DNA of 64,000 bases from Lachancea thermotolerans CBS 6340 (taxonomy: Eukaryota; Ascomycota; Saccharomycetes; Saccharomycetales; Saccharomycetaceae), in contig NC_013079.1 in assembly GCF_000142805.1 (NCBI RefSeq), positions 620,001 through 684,000 of the forward strand, in the 5' to 3' direction. Of this stretch, positions 20,992 to 30,657 are shown one piece after another. The position numbers and the translations under genes are program-made. The notes beneath the pieces are model-generated. The model saw only the letters and a list, made by a program, of their open reading frames with translations, had not been told where the DNA came from and did not search any database. Positions within the stretch are counted from its first letter, which is position 1; each line of letters starts with the position of its first letter.

Positions 20992-22029
20992 TGTTTGTGA
21001 ATGCTCCTTATTATGGATCTGGTCCCAATGGCTTGGCCCTGCTTAAGGGTTTTATAGGGGAATCACACGCAGTGTATCGTTTGGTACGCGCACCGAAGGG
21101 CCAGCCGGTATTCTTTTTTGCGATGCGACCAGTGCGCTCCCTTCCATGTAAGTGCGGGGTGTGAGCTTTGATGCAGAGAGAAAACATCTCGGGCACACCC
21201 AAGGTTCATTCGAAGAGTCTCGCCTCAATTTCTTAGCTGTTTAAGCCTTGAACACGCAATTTTGCGCACGTAGACAGGCCCGAGTGTGAAGGTCTAAGAC
21301 CTGAAAAGTAGAGTAGCTACAAGCCTTCGAGGGCCAAGCCTGTCACCAAGGCTATGCAACTGGAGATTTTTGAGACCCAAATCCGTTATTGGATTTGTTG
21401 GCTGGAACGCTTCTTACTTTTGCTCCTCCCTGGTGACGCAGCAATAGCGGGCGCAGTAGGCTAGGAATGCTATTTTTTGTTGCGTATATTGCGATGAATC
21501 TCATGTTAGCCGTCTTTATTGAGGCTCGGGGAAAAGGCGCGTTTGTAGCATTTGGAGAAGCGTGCTTCTAACTCTTGGCGTATTGAGCGCGATGCAGAGG
21601 AGCTTATGATTTTGTTGAGAAAACTGTACAAGAGGGACGCGAAGTTTGTTGCGCAAAGCTCTATATTTGTTTAGATGTGGGTTATAGGTTTCGAGATACG
21701 AAACACAACCTTCGAGCTCTTGGTGAATTTTGGAGATGACATCGGAAAACGCCAGTATCGTACGTGCGTGCTAGCGACCTTCCATTGGATGCTCTTAAAG
21801 TGACGCACATGATCTTAACCGCTCTTTTCCAGCAAAAGCCCGGAAGCACAACTCTGTCGGAACCTCTAGAAGATCCACGTGCAACACCGAATCGCGAGGC
21901 CGGGGAATAGTCCAAGAATAATTCTATGCATCGGCGTTTCCAGTGCTTTGAAAGATTATCCGTATCTTGCGACCTCGCTGTTGCTTGTCGTTAATGATCC
22001 TTAAAAATCGAGGCAGAATGCAAAAAATT
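20992..22029. other. Intergenic region upstream of the GH5 gene
   Basis: This is about 1 kb between the GH5 gene start and tRNA-Asp. Only short frames without family resemblance occur on either strand. The near end should carry the GH5 promoter. I see no LTR ends, tRNA or gene relic. Confidence 0.5.
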
Positions 22030-22101
22030 CTCCGCGACGGGGAATCGAACCCCGGTCCCGAGCGCGACAAGCTCGAATTCTAGCCACTAAACTATCGCGG
22101 A
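22030..22101 (-). tRNA. tD(GUC): tRNA-Asp (anticodon GUC)
   Basis: The minus strand gives acceptor TCCGCGA with TCGCGGA, D-arm TAGTTTAGTGG, anticodon stem CGAGC/GCTCG around TTGTCGC (anticodon GTC), and T-arm CGGGGTTCGATTCCCCG. There is no intron, and a T6 terminator follows. It closely resembles S. cerevisiae tRNA-Asp(GUC). Confidence 0.97.
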
Positions 22102-22380
22102 TCTTGTTGTAGGTAGAACTAACACAGCCTTTTCAGTGCACTGAGGATATTCACGTGCTCTGAAGGCTTATTGGGCGGACAATTGGAATGCTTCCTTCCT
22201 CCACACAAGGTCCTGGATAGGCAGCTTCACATTGAGCCTTCTTAATTATTCCTTCTGATGTTGCGCACGTTCCATACTTGTGTGCTTGTTGGTGCGTATC
22301 TAAGTTAACGCGCTCTCTGGTGCTAAAAAAGTTGCAATTATTAGAAGAGCTCACAAGGTTCAGTAAGTGAGCTTGAAGTA

Positions 22381-25116
22381 ATGGAGAGGCCGGCGTTCCT
22401 GAGTCAGAAACCGCCTCCTGGCTATGTTGCTGGTATTGGAAGAGGTGCTATTGGTTTTACAACACGCTCCGATATAGGGTCAGGGAAGACGCCCGGCAGA
22501 GTAGCAGATGACAGAGAACAAGGCGTAAATCCGGGTGGCCCAGAGGATACAGAAGATGCAGAAACAAAAGCCAGAATCAATCGGAACCAGCGCTTTGAAG
22601 ATACCAATGGTCTCTCTTTGGTCTCGCACGGATTGGAACCGGACGATAAAGATGCAGATAGAATATACGATGAGGTTGAGGCCCGCCTCGCAAGAAAACG
22701 CGTGCACAAGAAGTTAGACGTCGAAAAGGCCTCGTCTGGTAACTCGCAAGGAGGATTTTTGGCGGCGTCCCAGCAGTTCGTTGACCTGAAGCGGTCTCTA
22801 GCCACTGTGAGCGAAGAGCAATGGGACAACTTACCGGAGGCGGGAGATATCACACGGCGCAACAAGCGCCAGCGGCTCGAGATGCAAAATGAACGCAAGT
22901 CTTACGCTGCTCCTGATACACTTGTCTCTGGTAATATAGACCTCACAAAACTGACGCAGGAGCGTGAAAAATTGCTGGGCCGTCAGCTGGATGAAAGTAT
23001 AAGTTCATCGGCTACTGGTATAAATGACCCTAAGGATGCAGTTGAAAAGTACCTAGAAGAGCTGGACAATTCGACGCACTTGGCGAACTTGGATGAACAA
23101 GCCCAGGACCTACGAAAAACGCGCGCTATCCTAGCCTCATACCGCAAAGCTGACCCCAAAAAACCGCAAGGCTGGATAGCGTCCGCGAGACTCGAAGAGA
23201 AGGCCAATAAGTTTCGTTTAGCCAAAAACCTTATAGAAGAGGGATGTAACGAATGCCCTTATGATGCGAATATCTGGCTTGAGAACATACGGCTTAATTC
23301 TTCTGACCTGCGTTACTGCAAGATACTGGTTGCCAATGCCCTCCGATTCAATGAAGAAAGTCTTGAACTTTGGCTAAAAGCCATTGATCTTGAGAGAGAA
23401 CCTCTGAACAAGGTGCGTGTTTTGCGCAAAGCTATACAAAGTTTACCCACATCGGAAAAACTGTGGAAGCTTGCAGTGCAGTATGAAAACGACAAACAAG
23501 AAGCGATTAAGATATTGCAAAAAGCCACAGAGCTGTTGCCACACAGCATACCACTTATTACCGCCTTAGTTAATTTGCAAGAGCATACAGTGGCCAGACA
23601 GACCCTAAATACTGCTAGACGCAACAACCCTACTACATTCCACATGTGGATGTTGGCTCTGCAGTTAGAAGAAAGACACAGTGAGGCTAGTGTTGATAAA
23701 TTGATCAAACTTGCCTTGAAAGGCGCCACAGAGCTATCAAAGAATGGGATAACCATCAAGTTTGAAAAATGGCTTCAAGAAGCAGCGAAAATTGAGCTTG
23801 ACTTTCCAGGGGTTTACCAGAACACTGTGCAAGCTGTTGTAGAAACATCCGTGCAACTGTTTTACCATTCTGAACCCCTTAGTGATTTATTAGAGGCTAT
23901 TGAAAATATTGCTTCACAGTGTTTTAACACCAAACGTTCAGCATATTGTTGCTTGCTTGAGAAAGATCCTCTGGACATGAGCCTATGGACAAAGGTTATC
24001 AAGCACTGCCAAGCCCAATCCAAGCTTGACGAGGTGTATCGTCTCTTCGAGAAATTGCTATTTTCAGATTCTAACGAAGTATTACGCAAGAACTCGGTTT
24101 TGGCATTGATGTATTCCAAACTTTTATGGAAATCGGAGACAAGCATTGAAAAAGCTCTCGAAGTTCTTGATAAAAGTCTCAAAGTGGACCCTCTGAATGT
24201 TGAATTCTGGCTCGCCAAAGCCAAACTCTTGGTGAATGCCAGGAAATTTGAAGCAGCGGAAAACCTTTACAAAGACGGTGTTATTAAGCTGTCACAGCAA
24301 CCTGGCTTGGAGAGAGTTTTTTACCGTTACGTCAGCTTCTTGCGGTTCCAAAACCGCAATGAAGAGGCGCTGAAATTACTGGAAACAGACTTTTTGCAAC
24401 GCGCCCACGGATGTGAAAAGCTGTATTTGCAATGGGGTCAAATATATGTGCATCTTGGAGATCTGCCTCAAGCCCAAAAGTGTTTTGCGGCCGGTGTAAA
24501 AGAATTACCTACCAGTGCAAACTTGTGGATCGCGCTCGCACATACTGACAAAGATCAAGTTGGTTCGGCCAAGGCGCGCTCGGATTATGATATCGCATTG
24601 TTGAAAGTCCCTCGCGAGAAATCGGAAATACTTCTTGTTTCACGAATCCATCTCGAAAAAGGCCTTGGAAATTTGGATCAGGCGCGCTTGTTGGTAACGC
24701 AGGCGCTAAGAGATTTCCCAGCAAGCTCGCTCCTGTGGGTCGAGCATTTAAGACTTCTCAATAAAAAATCTTTGAGAAAAACCGCTTATCAAGATGCACT
24801 TAAAAGCACCAATTCAGGCCCTAGAGTCTTGGTGGAGATCGGTTGCCATCTTTTTGGCGAATCGAGCTACGAGAAAGCTCTCAAATGGTTCCAAAAAGCA
24901 GCGTCTGCCAGTCCTCTTTATGGAGACGCCTGGATATGGATTTGTCGCTGTTACAAAAAACTTGAAAGAGACCCTTCATCTATTTTTTCGGAAGTTGAAG
25001 ACATAGAGCCACGGTATGGTCCTGAGTGGGTCAAAAGATCTAAGGATGTCAACAATTTGACCTTGTCCCCAGCTCAAGTACTGTCCCAGTGTACGTCACA
25101 TGATCAGAAATCATGA
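22381..25116 (+). CDS. PRP6: U4/U6.U5 tri-snRNP splicing factor Prp6
   Basis: Prp6 bridges U5 and U4/U6 in the spliceosomal tri-snRNP. The 911-residue protein (S. cerevisiae 899) begins with the PRP1 N-terminal domain, with ppGYVAGIGRGAIGFTTRSDIG-type sequence within the first 40 residues. It continues with tandem HAT/TPR-like helical repeats from about residue 230 to the end, recognisable by recurring units such as LWLKAIDLE, LWKLAVQYE, VEFWLAKAKLL and LWIALAHTD. The start is the first ATG. LYS14 follows on the same strand after only 102 bp. In S. cerevisiae PRP6 (YBR055C) and LYS14 (YDR034C) lie on sister tracks. Confidence 0.95.
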   Translation: MERPAFLSQKPPPGYVAGIGRGAIGFTTRSDIGSGKTPGRVADDREQGVNPGGPEDTEDAETKARINRNQRFEDTNGLSLVSHGLEPDDKDADRIYDEVEARLARKRVHKKLDVEKASSGNSQGGFLAASQQFVDLKRSLATVSEEQWDNLPEAGDITRRNKRQRLEMQNERKSYAAPDTLVSGNIDLTKLTQEREKLLGRQLDESISSSATGINDPKDAVEKYLEELDNSTHLANLDEQAQDLRKTRAILASYRKADPKKPQGWIASARLEEKANKFRLAKNLIEEGCNECPYDANIWLENIRLNSSDLRYCKILVANALRFNEESLELWLKAIDLEREPLNKVRVLRKAIQSLPTSEKLWKLAVQYENDKQEAIKILQKATELLPHSIPLITALVNLQEHTVARQTLNTARRNNPTTFHMWMLALQLEERHSEASVDKLIKLALKGATELSKNGITIKFEKWLQEAAKIELDFPGVYQNTVQAVVETSVQLFYHSEPLSDLLEAIENIASQCFNTKRSAYCCLLEKDPLDMSLWTKVIKHCQAQSKLDEVYRLFEKLLFSDSNEVLRKNSVLALMYSKLLWKSETSIEKALEVLDKSLKVDPLNVEFWLAKAKLLVNARKFEAAENLYKDGVIKLSQQPGLERVFYRYVSFLRFQNRNEEALKLLETDFLQRAHGCEKLYLQWGQIYVHLGDLPQAQKCFAAGVKELPTSANLWIALAHTDKDQVGSAKARSDYDIALLKVPREKSEILLVSRIHLEKGLGNLDQARLLVTQALRDFPASSLLWVEHLRLLNKKSLRKTAYQDALKSTNSGPRVLVEIGCHLFGESSYEKALKWFQKAASASPLYGDAWIWICRCYKKLERDPSSIFSEVEDIEPRYGPEWVKRSKDVNNLTLSPAQVLSQCTSHDQKS

Positions 25117-25218
25117 CTGGGCAGCCGGAATTTTTCAACGTTGAAAACTTTTCCAGAGGAATTAGAGCGGACAGGCGCGATGAGCAGATCTGCGCGCTGC
25201 TAGTGTTGCCTGGAATTT

Positions 25219-27546
25219 ATGCAGTCTTTTGCGAAATCGATGGTGCTGTTTAACGATGCGGACGGCGCTAAAGAAGCGCTTGTCTCAGGTGGGTCACCTA
25301 CTAGTTACCTTTCACCAAGTTCTATTAGCAACGAGTCAAATCAAGGACAATCTGTCAGAGACAGTATCTTCACACAGCAGCTGTCATCTGAAAGGTTCAG
25401 TGGAAACTCATATTCTTCTGGGCCATCTTCTATTTGCGCTGAAAGAAGTCCCGCTGTGGATGGAATTGCAGGAACTGGCAGTGTTACCCCACTGTCGAGC
25501 ACCAAAAACGATAGCCCTAATAATCTAGGAATGGGTATTGGCACTGGTACCCCAGATGCTGAATCGCACCAAGGCTCTAGCGCCACTTCAACGTTGGCTT
25601 CACAACCAGCGAGCTCTAATTCGAATGGAAAGACTGTTAAGCGGAAGTACTCGAGAAACGGGTGCACTGAGTGCAAGAGGCGACGCATGAAATGCGATGA
25701 AGGCAAACCGACTTGTTGGCAGTGTGCACGATTGAATCGCGAGTGTGTGTACATTATTCGAACAAAGAACCGCAAACGAAGACCCAAGAGCACAGAAGCC
25801 TCAAAGGAAAGCGCCCAGGCGGACGCCCTTGTTCGGGAGTCGAATGCCCCCGGCCTTACAACAAATCCGTCAGGAGGATCGCCTTTCTCTAATACTAGCA
25901 CCGACCTGCATTCTACTTTGCATAATCCTCTGAATACTAGTTTACCAGTTGAAAATCTCTCCTCGTCCATGCCTGAGCTGCCAACTGTCATACCAACAAA
26001 TAATGTTAATGCGTATGACGCGAACCTCCTGATTCGCAATTTGAATGACATTGTGAATATGAAGCTGAATGACTCAATGATTCACGATGACTTAAAAAGC
26101 ATGGACTTCTCTGATCTCGATTTCCCAGATCTAACCGCGATTCCACAACAAAGCACATATGCGGCAGTACCAATATCTTTTCTTGTTGACAGCGTCATGA
26201 CTTTCAACATGAGTTTAGATTCTTTTAAGCTTGGTGCTACTCACGACAAGTTTCTGGAAGTGTTCTATTACGATTGTTTGGATTCTGTTGCGCCGTTTTT
26301 TCAAAATCAAGGTAACCCGCTTCGAGACATATTGCTTTCCTTCGCTAGAGGAGAATCTTACCTTCTATCGGCTATTCTCGCAGTTGGCGCTTCCATCTCT
26401 CATAGAAAGTCTAATAACGTTGAAGATGAAAAAAGCTATTGCGCCTACCTCTCGCATTGTCTCGGGCTTTTGACGGAACAGTTCAAAGAAGAAAGCAACG
26501 TTTTCAATAAAATCGAGCCTATTATTCTAACGGTGTTAATGTTGACTTGGGATTGTATCTATACTATGAACAGCCAGTGGCGGTCACATCTTAAGGGGGT
26601 TACAGAGCTTTTCAAGAAGATTAATTCAGGAAGCTCTTCCAAAGTCCTGAATGTTGCCAAATGCTGGTTCAAAGTTATCGAAACATTCGCAAGTATCAGC
26701 ACAGTACTTGGAGGTGCATTGGTCGATGAAACTGATTTGGACGTCATCTTCGACCCTTATGATTACCAGTACATTGACTCTTTAAAGTTCCTAAACATCA
26801 TGACGCCTTTGAATGAGTTTAACCTACTAAGGGGGCATAAGGAAGACTTCGACTTGGTAATAAAAGAGGTTTTCAAGGCCCTAAATGTTATCCGGCACTC
26901 GGAAAAGAAGTATTTTTCAGAGCAGGAGGGGATCTTTGATAAGAACTTGGACTATCTGCTGTGGTCAAACCCTAATACGGATACATTCAAGCAACAGCTG
27001 TCATATTTCAAGATTCAAAAAATTCTTGTCGAGATCGATAGGCAGTCAGAATATGTTTTTATTGACAAAAGTGGGGTCATTCCAACAACAAGTCCTTCAC
27101 ACCCAAAGAACAGCAAGATCATGGATAACGCTATTGATTTGGTTAAATTACACAGTGGAGAAGAAATCGCAATAAGCTGGTATGACATTTCTCATCAGAC
27201 GCAAGTGCTGTCCTTCTTGTTAATTGTTCTTCTCAAGCTGCTTGGGATTCCAAAAGAGTCTATTGCTATCCAACAGGTCGTTCAAAAGATAACAAGCTTC
27301 TTTGGCTTTCTTGACAGTGAAAATCCTCCTCAGAATTTGCGAACGTGTTATTGTAATTTTGCGATCTTGATTGCTGGTCTGAATGCTATAGATGAAAACA
27401 CAAGAAAAGTCATAAAAAGTTATTACAAGCTAAATGGTGGTCGATTCCAAAGGCTGACGGAACATAACTTGAATAGGTTGGAGAAAGTGTGGTACGGAAA
27501 TGAGAAAACCTACAAGCTAGAAGACCAAGACGTTTTGACGTGGTAG
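25219..27546 (+). CDS. LYS14: Zn2Cys6 activator of lysine biosynthesis genes
   Basis: Lys14 activates LYS genes in response to alpha-aminoadipate semialdehyde. The 775-residue protein (S. cerevisiae 790) has a Ser-rich N-terminus. A fungal binuclear zinc cluster follows, with cysteines at 149, 152, 159, 166, 169 and 176 in the segment NGCTECKRRRMKCDEGKP and its continuation, flanked by a basic linker (TKNRKRRPKS). The rest is a helical fungal regulatory domain (about 310-770). The zinc cluster and its position two conserved genes from ARO3 support Lys14 over other Zn2Cys6 factors. The intergenic gap to PRP6 is very short, so the promoter probably overlaps the PRP6 3' end. Confidence 0.92.
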   Translation: MQSFAKSMVLFNDADGAKEALVSGGSPTSYLSPSSISNESNQGQSVRDSIFTQQLSSERFSGNSYSSGPSSICAERSPAVDGIAGTGSVTPLSSTKNDSPNNLGMGIGTGTPDAESHQGSSATSTLASQPASSNSNGKTVKRKYSRNGCTECKRRRMKCDEGKPTCWQCARLNRECVYIIRTKNRKRRPKSTEASKESAQADALVRESNAPGLTTNPSGGSPFSNTSTDLHSTLHNPLNTSLPVENLSSSMPELPTVIPTNNVNAYDANLLIRNLNDIVNMKLNDSMIHDDLKSMDFSDLDFPDLTAIPQQSTYAAVPISFLVDSVMTFNMSLDSFKLGATHDKFLEVFYYDCLDSVAPFFQNQGNPLRDILLSFARGESYLLSAILAVGASISHRKSNNVEDEKSYCAYLSHCLGLLTEQFKEESNVFNKIEPIILTVLMLTWDCIYTMNSQWRSHLKGVTELFKKINSGSSSKVLNVAKCWFKVIETFASISTVLGGALVDETDLDVIFDPYDYQYIDSLKFLNIMTPLNEFNLLRGHKEDFDLVIKEVFKALNVIRHSEKKYFSEQEGIFDKNLDYLLWSNPNTDTFKQQLSYFKIQKILVEIDRQSEYVFIDKSGVIPTTSPSHPKNSKIMDNAIDLVKLHSGEEIAISWYDISHQTQVLSFLLIVLLKLLGIPKESIAIQQVVQKITSFFGFLDSENPPQNLRTCYCNFAILIAGLNAIDENTRKVIKSYYKLNGGRFQRLTEHNLNRLEKVWYGNEKTYKLEDQDVLTW

Positions 27547-27605
27547 GTAGGTAACAATATAATTTGGGATAATTTCAAAAATTTTTAATAAGTTGAAATT
27601 CGGAT

Positions 27606-28883
27606 TCAACCCACAGTCATCAGGCCTAGTATAGAGTCGATAACTTGGGCTGCTACGATGGACGTAATGTCACCGTTTGTATCGAACGCGGGGCTAACTT
27701 CGACAACGTCAGCTCCAACGACGTTAAGACCTTCCAAGCCATCAAGAACGGTGAGCAATTCTCTTGATGTGAGTCCACCAGGCTCTGGTGTTCCAGTTCC
27801 TGGCGCCACAGAAAGGTCAAGCACGTCAATGTCAACAGTTATGTAAACAGGTAGGTCCCCGACGCGCTGCTTGATCTGGCTTACAATCTCTTGGAAACCT
27901 AGAATGTCAAAGTCGCGGGCCACAATTTTTTGGAATCCGCACTCCCTATCGTGCTTGTCATCTGTGGGCGCAATGAAAGGTGCTCTTATACCAACATGCA
28001 TGGACTTGTCACGAGCAATGTAGCCTCGCTCGTGAGCGAAATGCAGGAATGTCCCATGATTGATGCTTTGAGTTTTTGTAATTCCGCCGCCCAGAACCTT
28101 AGGGTCCCAGGTGTCAATGTGAGAATCAAAATGGACTACCGCCAAAGGCCCATTATGCTCAGAAGCTGCCTTCAGTGCCATAAGTGTGACAGTGTGGTCC
28201 CCGCCAAGCGTTATCACTTTAGGAGCTTTTAGGTCACTCTTCAGCGTAGTCTTGTTGTAGATGGCCCTTTGCCCTCTATACAACTGATTTAGCGCGATTC
28301 TGTTATCATAAGGCGTCATAGGCACATCCCCGCAGTCCACAATCTTATAGCCTGCATTGTAAGGGTCAAGCTTTCTCAGTTTGGATCCGGGAAATCCTCT
28401 AACAGGCAGTATTCCACCGCCTAGTCTGCGAGAGCCTTGTCTTACTGCATTTGGGCCAAACCTAGCTCCGGGCCGGTAAGACACCGAGGTGTCAAAGGGA
28501 GCACCAACAATTGCGATGTCATAAAGAGGTGATTTGCCGTCCGTGCGAGATCCGAAACACCGCTCAATTGGAACATGCGCAAAGCTAACAATGCCTGCGA
28601 AAAGTTCCAAATCATTGCTCAAATCATCATCTGGAAACTCAACAGGATGCTCTTGGTAGAATCCGCACATGGCCTTAAATTCGGGGTCCTCGTCTTCATC
28701 GAGATTGAAGCTACGTTGGCGCACTTCCGCCGCCCCTGAACCATCGTGGCTTGCTAGGACTTCGCCGAAGACTTGATCCAAAAGATCGGTTCTGTGGTTG
28801 GAGAAATGCCCCTGGTCAGAGATCACATACGCGAGGGACGAGCCAGCAAGGCTGGTAAGACATCCCACCCAAGTTACTTTCAT
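27606..28883 (-). CDS. GBU1: Agmatinase/guanidinobutyrase-type ureohydrolase
   Basis: The 425-residue protein of the arginase/agmatinase superfamily hydrolyses a guanidino group to urea. Manganese-binding motifs are complete: GGDH near residue 227, HFDSHIDTWD near 250, and VDIDVLDLSVAPGTGTPEPGG near 350. It is clearly not the ordinary arginase Car1. The closest functional precedent I know is K. lactis Gbu1, a guanidinobutyrase in an arginase-independent arginine pathway; fungal agmatinases are the alternative. The N-terminus (MKVTWVGCLTSLAGSSLAYV) resembles a signal peptide, so the product may be secreted or vacuolar. S. cerevisiae has no orthologue. With the following MATE gene it occupies the interval where MRH1/YRO2 would be expected. 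Confidence 0.85.
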   Translation of the reverse strand: MKVTWVGCLTSLAGSSLAYVISDQGHFSNHRTDLLDQVFGEVLASHDGSGAAEVRQRSFNLDEDEDPEFKAMCGFYQEHPVEFPDDDLSNDLELFAGIVSFAHVPIERCFGSRTDGKSPLYDIAIVGAPFDTSVSYRPGARFGPNAVRQGSRRLGGGILPVRGFPGSKLRKLDPYNAGYKIVDCGDVPMTPYDNRIALNQLYRGQRAIYNKTTLKSDLKAPKVITLGGDHTVTLMALKAASEHNGPLAVVHFDSHIDTWDPKVLGGGITKTQSINHGTFLHFAHERGYIARDKSMHVGIRAPFIAPTDDKHDRECGFQKIVARDFDILGFQEIVSQIKQRVGDLPVYITVDIDVLDLSVAPGTGTPEPGGLTSRELLTVLDGLEGLNVVGADVVEVSPAFDTNGDITSIVAAQVIDSILGLMTVG

Positions 28884-29208
28884 TTCTTGAAGGGCTCTGG
28901 GCTATAAACGACCTAACAAGAGAAAAAGTGTAAGAATGAAGAGGAAAAAGGACAGTTGATGTTGAGAAATGTGATTGATAAATACAATGCGGTGGTCTTC
29001 AATCCTTCCTCCGCTCCCTTTGAGCATACCGTCCTTGGGCGGCTTTTTATGAGTCATTTTGGACTTTATAGATAAGCTTTCTTGAAGTAGAAAGTATAGC
29101 CGAGCTCAACAATGAGAAACGAAGAATAAGACCCGAGAGGATGCCAGGCTCTCGGGATGGCTGAGAGCAGTTACTCACAAGCCTTCGGGACTACACTGAT
29201 TTCTTTCA
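28884..29208. promoter_or_regulatory. Shared divergent promoter of GBU1-like and MATE genes
   Basis: This is 325 bp between divergent starts. It probably drives both genes. I recognise no specific factor site; a CTGAGA motif near 29160 was considered as a riboswitch fragment and rejected. Confidence 0.5.
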
Positions 29209-30657
29209 ATGGCTAGGCTAATAGAGGAGACACCTCGGCATAATTACGCTTCCATTCCTGGAAGCGCAGCGCCTGAGGAGGTCGAAGTAAGTTACAGAGA
29301 TGAATTCAGGCAGATCGGGAAAAACGCTCTTCCTCTTATTGTAACGTTCGCGCTACAGACGTCGTTATCGTTCGTTACTGTAGCCTTTGTCGGTAGACTA
29401 GGGGCGTTGGAATTAGGCGGTGTATCCTTGGCAAATGTAACTTTCACAGCAACCTCAGCAGTGTTCCAAGGCCTTGCGACTTGCTTAGATACCTTGTGCC
29501 CGCAAGCGTTTGGTGCAAAGCAGTATCAGCTAGTCGGTCTTTACTTCCAGCGCGGACTCGCTATCAGTTTGGTGTTTGCCTGTCCAATAGCATTGTTGTG
29601 GTGGTACTCTGAACTGATGCTAGGCGCGATGGTAGACGACCAGCGTCTTGTGAAAATCGCAGCGCGATACTTACGAGTGATGGTGACAAGTATTCCTGGC
29701 TACGTTACGTTCGAGTGCGGTAAGAAGTACCTGCAGGCACAGAACGATTTCACTACTGCGCAATACATTCTGTTCGTATGTGCCCCTCTCAATGTGTTGC
29801 TGAATTACTTGTTCGTGTTCCGATTCGGTCTGGGTTTTGTGGGAGCGCCTATGGCTACTTCGCTTACTTTCACGTTGATGGGCGCTTCTCTGGCCACGTT
29901 TATCTGGTGCAAGACTTATAGAGACGGTACTACCAGCTGCTGGAGTCCACTCAAGAACTGGAAGCCCATCTTTGCAAACTGGGGTACTATGGTTTCATTG
30001 GCGATCCCAGGGATCATCATGATCGAGGCTGAGTTTTTGGCGTTTGAATCACTTACGGTCCTTTCTGCGAAGTTCGGAACTGAGTCCCTTGCGGCACAAT
30101 CTGTCATTGCGTCTATCCAATCTTTAACGTTTCAAGCGCCATTTTCAGCAGGAGTTGCTGCATCTAACAGGATTGCATACCACATAGGTAAATCGCGCGT
30201 GCGCGCCTGTCAAGTTGCCTCCCGGGCAACCTTGATCTACATCGGCTTTTTGATTGGCACTGCGAACCTTCTATTCTTGGTTCTCGGCAGGACTATAATA
30301 CCTTCTGTTTTTAGCAACGATGAGGGTGTCATTAAAATTGCATCTCAGGTGCTGCCTATCATAGGCATCAACCAGGTCTGCGATGTCCTAAATGTCCTTT
30401 CTGCTGGCATACTGCGAGCACAAGGCCGCCAGAAGATCGGCGGGGTACTCAATATCATTGCCTACTACCTCGTGGGGCTGCCGATGGCTATTTTCCTTGG
30501 ATTCCGCTGCAAGTGGGCGCTCCAGGGATTTTGGGTGGGACTTGGTTGCGGTATTCTATTTTTGGGACTGAGTGAGCTATACTGCGTTTGGAAATCCGAC
30601 TGGGCTAAGATTATACGCAACTCGCGGCGGCTTCACAAAGATTCGCCAGCGGTGTAG
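29209..30657 (+). CDS. MATE-family multidrug/toxin efflux transporter
   Basis: The 482-residue membrane protein has about twelve hydrophobic segments in two MatE halves. Typical MATE sequences are seen: GRLGALELGGVSLAN, GLATCLDTLCPQAFGAKQY, FECGKKYLQAQ, FVCAPLNVLLNYLF, GAPMATSLTF, and in the second half SIQSLTFQAPFSAGVAASNRIAYHIG. It is related to S. cerevisiae Erc1 and YDR338C but lacks their long N-terminal extensions, and I cannot assign it as orthologue of either. Such proteins export organic cations by antiport; the substrate is unknown. It is divergent from the ureohydrolase gene, and co-regulation is possible. The start is the first ATG. Confidence 0.88.
   Translation: MARLIEETPRHNYASIPGSAAPEEVEVSYRDEFRQIGKNALPLIVTFALQTSLSFVTVAFVGRLGALELGGVSLANVTFTATSAVFQGLATCLDTLCPQAFGAKQYQLVGLYFQRGLAISLVFACPIALLWWYSELMLGAMVDDQRLVKIAARYLRVMVTSIPGYVTFECGKKYLQAQNDFTTAQYILFVCAPLNVLLNYLFVFRFGLGFVGAPMATSLTFTLMGASLATFIWCKTYRDGTTSCWSPLKNWKPIFANWGTMVSLAIPGIIMIEAEFLAFESLTVLSAKFGTESLAAQSVIASIQSLTFQAPFSAGVAASNRIAYHIGKSRVRACQVASRATLIYIGFLIGTANLLFLVLGRTIIPSVFSNDEGVIKIASQVLPIIGINQVCDVLNVLSAGILRAQGRQKIGGVLNIIAYYLVGLPMAIFLGFRCKWALQGFWVGLGCGILFLGLSELYCVWKSDWAKIIRNSRRLHKDSPAV

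Noticed and set aside
29150-29205. TPP-riboswitch-like GGCTGAGA and CTGAT pieces before the MATE gene
   Set aside because: The second conserved arm (GGATAATGCCAGCG-like) and the helix pairing are missing, and such riboswitches are not known in Saccharomycetaceae.
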